64,000 nt of DNA from Nemertoderma westbladi (lineage: Eukaryota; Xenacoelomorpha; Nemertodermatida; Nemertodermatidae): positions 1-64,000 of the forward strand of contig JAUCBJ010007779.1 in the NCBI GenBank assembly GCA_032718475.1, in the 5' to 3' direction. This document shows positions 32,605-42,100 of this stretch, one piece after another (positions within the stretch are counted from its first letter, which is position 1; the number at the start of each line of letters is the position of its first letter). Both the position numbers and the translations under genes were made by a program. The notes below the pieces were generated by a model, which made no database searches, had not been told where the DNA came from, and saw nothing but the letters and a program-made list of their open reading frames with translations.

Positions 32605-32833
32605 AGAGTTTTGGATGAACGTATCCAGCTACGAGCGGAGGAAAATCAGCTCGAGGAGAAGCATATCGAAACGGCGGATACCCCGACCATAATCCTACAC
32701 CTTCTGATGCAATCATATTGCACCCTTCACCCAGGATTTATAGCCCTCCTAGTAAAGTGGCTCGCCCCAAAGAGAAAAGGACTCTTGCTAGCCTCAAAAA
32801 CTGCGTAAACGCCGTCTGCGTAAGAAAGACTAA
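32605..32833 (+). pseudogene. basic accessory ORF remnant, young BEL/Pao copy
   Basis: Homologous to 19920-20174. The middle (SDAIILHPSPRIYSPPSKVA) is in one frame. The basic end (LRKRRLRKKD plus stop at 32831) is in the next frame, probably through loss of one A in an A-run near 32805. Confidence 0.5.
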
Positions 32834-32903
32834 CTGTTTAGAGTATCTTTATATTTTAGAAACTGTGATTTGTTATATTTTATAGACTTAAATCCCATTT
32901 TCT

Positions 32904-32911
32904 GGGAGCGG
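32904..32911 (+). promoter_or_regulatory. polypurine tract before 3' LTR
   Basis: GGGAGCGG lies immediately before the LTR start at 32912. The outer element has a matching GGGAGCAG before its LTR at 34180. Such tracts prime plus-strand synthesis. Confidence 0.6.
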
Positions 32912-34136
32912 TGTAAAAGCTTTTGCGTAATTAGCCGGTTATTATCCCCGTAAAGTACTCTGTGGTTGGTTTACCAGGCATAAAAAGGCCGTGTCCTTGC
33001 TGTACTGGTGTTTTGGAGGACATAAAAGCCATTTCTTCTGTATTTGTACTTTAGAGGACATAATCTGCAATTTCGTGACGTAAAAAGCTCGTTACTCTTG
33101 AAAACAGTGTCGCTACCATGACGACGGCTAACGGCTGATATTGCCACGTTGCCCCATAGCCCTGCTTTCTGTATCTGCCAATAGGATTTGAGTTGGTTTT
33201 GATTTTGACCTATCACAGATCTACTGAACTGAATTTCCTATCTGTATGCTCATTCTCTGTGGTGGGTGAGATCTTTGTAGAATAAGGGTAGCTGGTATTC
33301 TTATAGTTATTCTTATCAGTTTTTAGTGTTGTTGGTGATTCTAAGCCAGGAAGAACGGCTTTAGCCCTACACTAGTAGGCTTAATTATAAGGACATATAT
33401 CCGTTATCTGCATTTATCACAACATAACATACCATACCTAATCAAACAACCTGTGCATACTTTATATTGTTATACTGCTATTTACTGTCAGTTCTTCATA
33501 ATATGGTTGATGAATTATTATATTTGGAATAACGATAAATAACCCCGAAACCCAATATTCTTGATATACCGAAGGTAAGAGAGAAGGGTTACATATAACA
33601 ATTGTGACTTATGTTAAAGTGGTTTGAAGTGAATCTAATGTTATTTGATAGACCCTACATGATTCGGTCCGTGTTCCTTTTATATGTGACTAAAATCAGT
33701 GAAGATCGGCAGATTAGTGTGCAGTATTGTGCAGCATTGTGTATGAGTGAGACTGATAATGAAGCATTTCCTAAAGAATGCGCCATATATGTGAATTGTA
33801 ACTAAGCCATATCGTTGTGAGTAGTTTAAGTCATAACTCTGTTTATATAGATAGAGCGCCACGTCCTAAAGGAACTGTTAATATTCCCCGAAGGTGAATA
33901 ATATTGTCAGAGATTATATAATACTGTCAGTCGAATAATACATTAGGCTTACATAGCAATACGATTAAGCTGTCGAAATCAATCTCCCGGGTATATCCAA
34001 CGGGTGAATGATCGCGCACAGATTGGTTTCAACTAGTGTAGTGAATCAAATACTTGTTAGAGGCTAAAGCGATTTATTATCTAGAAGACATCCTAATTTG
34101 GCGGGTTAAACTGCCAAAGGTCTGAAAGCGCGAACA
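32912..34136 (+). repeat. 3' LTR of young BEL/Pao element
   Basis: 1225 bp, nearly identical to 20216-21465. I noticed about four substitutions and one missing stretch of about 25 bp. Followed by the target duplication CTATG. Confidence 0.93.
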
Positions 34137-34179
34137 CTATGTATATTTTATAGACTTAAGTCCCATTTTCTGGGAGCAG

Positions 34180-35220
34180 TGTTAAAGCTTTTGTGGCAAA
34201 AATGTGTCGTTTTTTGTGCAATTCGCAAACTACTCTAAGAAGGACAACATTGTTCTAAGGTATTGGAGGAAGCATAAACTTATGCAATTACGCGTCTGTC
34301 TTAATCCAGAACTAACATGACGAAATTTGCCAGCTGTTTCTTCATGCGTAGGGACTATGTTATATTTTGTTATATTTCGGCCAATCAGCGCGATTTTCAC
34401 TTTGCGAATTCTTTGTTTACATATGTATACCTTAATGTGACGAAATCATTCATTCTGACATTTCTGACTTTGCCCAAAAGACCATGTTGCTTGAGTGCAG
34501 GGAACTATCAACTACAGTAAGTTATCTCTCTCAACTCTCGTAACACAACATCTGACTGATGATTAAATGCCGCACACCGCGTAATTTATATTGTTATAAT
34601 ACTGCGATTTGTAACATATTGATTAATGCTAATAGTTGGAGAATACTTACAAATAACTGGTAGATCTCTTGGTTTTCATGATTCATTGAGGTAAGCGGAG
34701 GGGAATACTATTAACAATTGCCAAGCTCAAATAACAGTGGTTTGTATGAGTTTATGATGTTTCATAGTCCCCAACGTACGTGAGTTAAATTTATCCTTAT
34801 ATATGATTAAGATTGGTGACAGTCGGCAAATTAGCGTGTTTCAGTACTATTGTCAGTGACGTGAGTGCGAGCGAATAATTATACATTCCTAAACAATGTA
34901 AATACTGTGTGATCTCATGCCCACCCGTTGTATTTAGTATAAGTTATAACTCTGTGTGGTATTTAAAGCACAGCACCTAAAAGGAACTGTTGGTATTTCA
35001 CTGAAAATAAACATAGTTTTTGGGGATATAGTAGAGATCAATGGAATAATACAAAGTAGCCTACATCTCTCTCTACCATAGAATCCAGTCTCCCACATCC
35101 GGTGGGTCATACGCCGCACTAGACTGGCTTCTATTGTGGTCATTTTTTGTTCGGGTTGTCAGACATCATAAGACACGTAAATTAACAGGTTAAACTGTTA
35201 AAGGTCTAAAAGCGCGAACA
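34180..35220 (+). repeat. 3' LTR of outer BEL/Pao element
   Basis: Starts TGTTAAAGCTTTT after a polypurine stretch and ends AAAGCGCGAACA at 35220, matching the termini of the young LTRs. The body is diverged. It contains AATAAA at 35006 and the paired stem at 35081-35131. It is directly followed by dispersed repeat copy B. Confidence 0.88.
35081..35131 (+). promoter_or_regulatory. paired RNA stem in LTR (outer element)
   Basis: CCAGTCT pairs with AGACTGG, extended by GAA/TTC, enclosing a CCCAC...GTGGG hairpin. It lies about 75 bases after the AATAAA signal. Base changes relative to the young LTR preserve pairing in both stems. Confidence 0.6.
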
Positions 35221-35228
35221 CCCATCAT

Positions 35229-35854
35229 TGACCTGACTCTCACCGATAGTATTTTATTACATAAATCTTATTGAGAATTGAGATCGTATGAAATAAATTA
35301 TAAAACAGATATCGTTTATGGGGCGAGCTACGAAGTAAGAGAGCCTTGACATACAGTTAAATAAAAGGCAAAATCAATTGCCGTTATCCATGTCCGTCCG
35401 TCCGTCCTTCCTCTCTGTCTGTCTCTATGTCTGTCAGTCTGACTTTCGTCTGTCTGTCTGTCCATCCGTCCGTCCGTCCGTCTGCCCGTCTTTCTGTCTC
35501 TCTGTCAGGATGATTGGATTGGTTGATTCAATTGCACATTCTCCCAGTCGAATTACTCTTCAAACTAAAAGTTGCCCAATTTATATTTGACGTTTAATAA
35601 TAATATAAATCCAACATGCAGAAACTGGTTCCAAAAATTACAAACTATTCCTTTGTTCAACACCAACTTAACTTCTCTATTTTATTTTATTTCTCGAGTT
35701 GGTGAATTGAGCTGCAAAACATACAGCTAAAAATATAATAAATCTCCAAATAAAACATAACCCAAATTAATGTAATCAAATTTATTTAAAGCAAAGCGAG
35801 CTAAGTGGCACCCCCTGTGGAGTGGAACTCCACAGAACATTAACTAACTTCTTA
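35229..35854. repeat. dispersed 0.6-kb repeat, copy B
   Basis: Same sequence and orientation as 6430-7041, with a slightly longer CTGT/CCGT tract at 35388-35505. It begins 8 bp after the outer LTR. Confidence 0.85.
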
Positions 35855-36232
35855 CAATATCGTTTCATCTCTCATAACCATTATTGATATCAACCGGTAG
35901 TAAAATATACCAAGATTATTATTTTATTGGTGGAGGGATAAGAAAATATAAATTATAAATATCAGGTACCGGTACAGCCACAACACACGAGACAGCCAGA
36001 TTTACACTGCGGTGTTTACGGGAAAATGGAAGTATTTGATGAAAGATGGTGTCCCCAACTGAATATTAATGGAAACAACCGTTCTGGAACACACCCGCCC
36101 CAGGGGGATGTAATATCGTGTTGCTTAGCTTCTGCCTATAAAGTCATGATCAGGTGTTGAATTTCGTAACTTTTATGTAAAGCCGGAGGGAGTAATGCGG
36201 ATTTTTGGTAATTACAGTATTTTAAGTACTAT
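35855..36232. other. non-coding interval
   Basis: AT-rich, no ORF of note. Contains CAGGTACCGGTACAGCC near 35965. I see nothing that defines a gene. Confidence 0.4.
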
Positions 36233-36575
36233 ACTACTAGGTCGAGCGAACTCGGACAGTGGAAATGAGATCCTTCCAGGCTTCCCGATTCTCCATAGTT
36301 GTCGCAATTTCGTTTCTCCCAAGTTCAGTATCCCTTTCAAGTTGATCTATATATGTTATGGCCGGTCGTCCACGACTACGCTTTCCATAAGTTGGTTGCC
36401 AGAGAAGTAGATCTGGTATGACCTCATCTTTACTTCGCCAGCAGTGCCCACTGAATCTTAATCTGCGTTCACGGAGGGTGGTTGATACAGGTGGTATTGT
36501 ACCATAAAGCTCGGCGTTTGTCATGTGTTGTCTCCAGCTGATGTTTATGGCTGCCCTTAGTAGTCTTATTAATTT
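36233..36575 (-). pseudogene. LINE 3' end fragment
   Basis: C-terminal module of the same LINE family as at 331-1755, with the shared stretch about 97% identical: LRERRLRFSGHCWRSKDEV, then RSRGRPAITYIDQLERDTE and a stop at 36237. It ends in a TAG-rich tail (CCTAGTAGTATAG, minus strand). Confidence 0.88.
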
Positions 36576-39068
36576 AAATAAGCTTTTTAAATGAATAAAT
36601 GAAAGACTAAACGCTTTTATTACCCAACAACGATAAACAATTTCGTACAATGTCAAGTACTAATGCTCTGTAAATGCTTTAAAACCCGCAAAATTTTAAA
36701 TCCCACCTCTTAAAAATGATTGTCGGCTAACGGCCATAAAGTCCAAATTTTTTAAAATATTTATTAGATTATGACTCAGAGTTAGTTACATGACAATTTT
36801 AACTTTTAAGTATAGGGCTTATGCATTACCAACAAACCCAAAACAAAAAAATAAACCTAACCCACCACTTAAGCCTACCCAATGCGTAAACCGCTTACCG
36901 TAAACTGTTACTAGTACCATTTTTTTTTAAACTTAGGGTGGTTCTCTATATCCTCATGAAATTTCATCAAAACATTAATAATTAGCAACGAACATAAAAC
37001 ACTAAAAAAATATTGAATCTAAATACATGCAATAAATAATATAGTTAACTCAAAGAACTTATAATTGATATTATAGAATTTATACTCAAGAGTATTATAG
37101 CAATTATCCTGTTAAAGCATTTCGAAATGTGCAAATCGATGGTAGTATGTTTGGGTTCTATTCAATTTTATGCTTTACCTATATGTAATTTTATTATTCC
37201 ACGGTAAAGATTTAGAGTCAATTCTGAACAGACATAATCAAATTAGCAATATTAAACTTTGAAATACTGCCATATAGTCCACCCCACTATACTTACTACT
37301 TACAGTACTGTAGGCCGGCCTCGCAACGCAAAACCTCGGCAGTATCACTCAATTATCCCGCATTATGTCTTTTAGCGGACGTTTCAGGAAATATCAGCGG
37401 ATGACAACCAACCACCTTTGTTTCCTCTAACAAGCAGCATGATAGCATTTAATAAGTTCACAAACAGGATGATCACTGACCCAGTTCTATTCTTATTATA
37501 GTTGTGGCCAGCAAGTCGCTTTTTTGGCAATTATCGGTCAGTTCCTCGTGTAGATTGTGCAATGCTTTGCTTATTAAGTTAGCATTGTATTTTATGCCAC
37601 GACTATGTGTTGTTGTATATACTCTATGTAATTCAGTAAACGGTTAATTTATATTTTAAATTTATTCATTTATTTACTTTATTTAATATTGTCGACGTTA
37701 ATTAATTATCAAACAACAATTAGAAACACTAAATTTCGCAGTTTATATTTTATTCTTAAACTAATATTAATGTCGCTATAAAGAAAGGTGGTTCCGAGAA
37801 ATCTTCAGCCTTCGTGTAAACCTCCACCATAGAATAATATAACCTAAAAAAATATTACAATATTATTAATATATATTAATATCAAACCTACAGTATTTAT
37901 TCCATAATTTAAAGCAAAAAAGTCAAATAATAAATCATCAGATTATCTTTATGTCATCACACCTTTCCAATACTGTATATATTATTTACATGAGCAAAGG
38001 TCTGAAAAGTGAATATGGAATTTACCAAACATGGATATTATTATTATTCCAGGTCCAAATATTCGGATCATTCTAACTTTAATTAACTTTATAAACTCGT
38101 AATAAAAATGTAATAGTGATGGAAAGCGAGTCGTGATTGAACATAATGGTTAAATATATAAATAGCTAAAATAATACGGAATTAATTTAATTATTTACAA
38201 ATTAATTATTTTCGTTTTCTACTTTATTGTGATAAGTAACTTTCATTGTCATTGCGAACTCATTGTACACGCACGTTCGTTGGGCCTTCGCGCGGCACGA
38301 GGCTCACATATGAGATACAAATTAATTGAGCGATTCTATCACAAAATCGGTATTTAAGAATTAAATAAATAAATTTATTTATTTACCCGCCAATAAATTA
38401 AATAAAAGGGGAAAGTTCCTCCCAATCAATCACCCTTTTAATCTGCGCCGCCAGCCCAACCCAAAGGCGCACCGAGGATCGCTGACAGGAAGATGTTGAG
38501 AGAGAATTGGTGTTTTAAAAGTAATATATTTTAGGCGTGGAGGCAACCCAATTAGTAAGAAACATTAAAACTTACCTTATGCCGATAGTATTGATACTGA
38601 AATATTATTAAATTTATTTAACATGTCATTGACTCAACGAAATTATTTAGCTAATTCTAAAGAATTATGTACCATTAAATACACAAGCCAATCATTTGGC
38701 GAAATAAACAATAAGCAAGCTGTCTTAAATTAGTCTGCTGAGAGGATGATGTTTTTTACCGTAATCAACTTAATTAAATAATTAACTGATTTTATTATAG
38801 TTTCTCGAAGCCCGCACGCAAATTATACTTATATGTTTCTAAACTCTGCCAAACAACATGGGTTATGTGTAGGCCTACCAAGTTTGGTTAGTAACATCGA
38901 GGATTATTAACGTTGAAATTTGGAATCAACATAACACCAGGACCACAGATTAACAGACACTCACCGATTGAGATAGTGGTGCCCGTATGCTAAGCTCGCT
39001 TACATTCGTGGCTCTCTCCACAATAGAAGGAAACCAACTTACCTTTTTATGAATCGGTTTCATTTCTT
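36576..39068. other. AT-rich intergenic region downstream of GATM
   Basis: No convincing gene. GC-richer patches lie at 37310-37400 and 38440-38480. The GATM 3' UTR and polyadenylation site must be at the right end of this interval on the minus strand. Confidence 0.4.
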
Positions 39069-39150
39069 CTAGAAATAATTCTGAAGTTGCCCTTTCCTCC
39101 TGATGTCTGCCGTCCAGCAATGGAAACCACCGCCGTAGGAATTAGCGAAC
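39069..39150 (-). CDS. GATM: GATM exon 9 (terminal)
   Basis: Acceptor TATAG before 39150. Encodes [20 protein letters not shown] with the catalytic Cys, then QLQNYF and a stop. Confidence 0.92.
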
Positions 39151-42100
39151 CTATAACAGATATTTGTACTAATTGGTGTCTTTCTACTGGGGTGAGGAAA
39201 TGTTTACATATCTCTATTTGTTTATATTATTATTTTAGGTTTATTATTATTGCCACAGAAAGAGGGAGCATTGTCTCTTTGTTTACGCTGTTACAATTAT
39301 CTAATCTTGTATTACTAACCTATAATATTGTTGGAGAATTAGTATTGTGTCCATATTAATATTTATGTATTATGAAAGTCTGATTTCTTTAATTCCAAAC
39401 AATTGGATTAAAATTATTTAAAAATACACAGGAATAAATGAAAACTAATAAATAAAAGACTGCAAATAGAAACCCCTTTCCTCGCCCATGTGAAGAATAC
39501 GAGGATTTCACTTTTCGGTCGACTTTTTATTGGAATTTTATATATGAAGATTTTTTATTTTTTTTTAATTTATCTTTATTAAGTGTTTTATATCGCTTAT
39601 TTCTGTCTTATAACCTGTACATATTCTAATTTGTTTATTGTTTTGGTTAGATTCAGCCTTTCTGTAACCTGTGTTTTTGGTGAAAACCTGGTATTCTTCA
39701 CATGGGGGTAACTGCAAAGTGAAATATAACGGCAGAAAGTCTGGTATACTTCACATGGGCCCCTTTCCTGGCCACACCAATCCCCCCCCCCCCCCCCCGA
39801 TGGGCCATGGGCCCGAACTCATGAATTGTAATGTAGTAAGTATATCAACACATTTGCAAATCGTATCGACTTACAGTAACGGAACTCGGATTGCCTGTAT
39901 TCCTAAATCTTCAAACATTTTGATTGTCGGTTCCTCGTGTTCGGAGACTAACACGCGATTCTCGTCCAACATCAGTGTATTCGCCGACAACCACTTGCTG
40001 GAGAACCAGAACGGGTGATCTGGAAAATAAAATAAATGTGAAACGAGTTCATCTGCCTAAATAATATTATGAATAAAGAGCACTAACAACTTTATAATAT
40101 AAGAATTATGTATTTGACTCTTTTTCGAGCGTCATTTCAAGGTGAGAGTATCTGAACATTTGTGAAAATCTCCTCGTACGAGAGTCCCATTATCCTCCCT
40201 CTGGTCATTCAGCTGTACGTGATCATGCTGATCACAATATCACATGTTAGCGGATCCATTCCGCTGTACATTTCCTACCATAAAATGGGGAGGGGGGGGG
40301 GGGGGGGGCAATTTACTTCATTGGCTATTAAGGTTGGGTATACCGGCAACAATTAACAAATTAAGGTGGATTAACAATCCACCTCAGTGGATTCGAAGAT
40401 AACATAGGGTCTAAAGCCCCGTTCACATCCAACGGTGCGTGAGCGGTAAAGTAGTCTGGCGCTATTGAAGCGGTAAGCCAGCGGTACACTACCCGGAGCC
40501 CATTCACACCCAACGGTACAGTTGCGGTAACTGATTGTCTATCTGTCGACTGTGAATTCAACATAAATTACATTAATTGTTTTAACATTGTTTAAATTGG
40601 CTGCGGTAAACCGCGCGGCTTAGCGCACAACTACCTGTTGGGTTGTTCACAGTCAGCGGTGTACCGCTGGGCCTGCGGTACACCGCGTGGTGTACCGTTC
40701 CGTTGAATGTGAACGGGCCTTAAGGGAGGTAGATTTAGGGCGTGGAGCGCTGACCAATGAGAGGCCAGCACAGTCCGCACAGGAGTCAGTTTGGAGTGTA
40801 TCGGTTGGAGGCCAATAACGTGTCAGCCTTTACTAGTCTGTATTTCTCCATTCATTTCTATATATTAACGGTCACGAGTGCATTCTAACCAGTTGGCATT
40901 TATTAGGAGCCCGCTTGACAGCGGGATACTTACTGTAAGAATCTCAGGGATACTTTCTGTAAAAATCTCAGGATACATTACACTGACTGACTGACTGACA
41001 TACTGACTGATAATTATCTAGGTTAAGGCACTTCCTGCCTGGCGATTTTGATGAAATTTTGCAAGTACATTGCTTTGGTGGTTCATAATCGCGTTACAAA
41101 ATTTCAGATCGATTCTATGTGTGGTATTAGATATATTTAGTTTTTTGACATTGTTTTGTCGCGAAATTAAAAGCAATGGTAAAATAACAGCTGGTGTTCA
41201 TGATGAAATATGGCTTAATATGTTATACACAGTCATAGAAAAACGTGTTGGTTGCCAAGTTTTACTAGTAGGTTTACTTGTAAACGTTCTTGATAATGAA
41301 ATTATTTGCTTCATATTATATTTTTGTTAGTGGTAGCTAAGTTGCATTTTTTATTATGTGGGGCGAGCCACAAAGTCAGCTAGCCTCACGCCTTGCAGTT
41401 TAGACAATTTTAGTTTACTTACTGCTGACTGACATAGTTCTTTGTAATAGTCTTGGCTAGGATTTTTCCCCCGGGCTCCTTCCAGCCAGCTTGCTGGCTT
41501 TCTAGTTCATTATTGTAGACAATGAAAAGGTTTTCATGGTCAGCCGTAACTAACTAATACTTTGATTGTGCTGTAATCATTTCTACCGGTATCTATATGA
41601 ACGATTCTGACCTTTTATACATCAATAACAATCATAACTCATCTTCTTCGGTCATCAGTATTCCCCAACGTGGTGACGCGTAGAAGACATCACCAGTAAA
41701 CCCGAACGGGATCCCACGCCAACCAGGATCCCGTCACATCACATATGATGACTTCAGATACATTGGTAGGGCACAAAAAACTACGATTTACTCATTAAAG
41801 AAAGCTTGTACATAGGCCACGAGAAGCCCACCCTAAATATTCAGGAATATTCCTTCTCCCTTTATCTGTTCTAATCCCACCACCATCCACCCTCTTATGA
41901 GACATTTGTTTTCTTATGAGACAAATACAATCTTAAGGAGAGAGAGACAGAGCTTAGAGAGAGAAACAGATACCGGTAGACGCCTACAGTTAAATATTCA
42001 GTTACTCTATCTGTATTATACATACCATCTGATACAGATGGCTGTGGTGGCTGAATTATTATCCATCCAGCGTTCTCGAACATTTCACGTTGTCTGCATT

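Larger units (their letters stand above)
20216..34136 (+). mobile_element. young BEL/Pao LTR retrotransposon, gag-protease only
   Basis: Bounded by LTRs 20216-21465 and 32912-34136 (both start TGTAAAAGC and end GCGCGAACA) and by the 5-bp target duplication CTATG at 20211-20215 and 34137-34141. The LTRs differ by a few substitutions and one indel of about 25 bp, so insertion is recent. The interior holds a 2-kb leader, a 1457-codon gag-protease ORF, a long conserved non-coding region, small ORFs, and a LINE inserted later (29975-31900). RT, most of RNase H and the integrase are deleted, so it must depend on another element's enzymes. Confidence 0.93.
12880..35220 (+). mobile_element. outer BEL/Pao LTR retrotransposon, 5'-truncated, split by later insertions
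   Basis: Reconstructed from separated parts: pol remnants 12880-15770, post-pol region 15771-16862 (interrupted by a LINE to 18750), small ORFs at 18757 and 19977, then a polypurine region and 3' LTR at 34142-35220. The young element 20216-34136 lies within it: the outer sequence reads up to CTATG at 20211-20215 and resumes after CTATG at 34137-34141. A 5' LTR and gag are not found in the window. Coding parts carry several frameshifts, so this copy is old. Confidence 0.8.

Noticed and set aside
35378-35590. Plus-strand ORF rich in Ser/Val/Cys/Pro
   Set aside because: Translation of the CTGT/CCGT microsatellite in dispersed repeat B.
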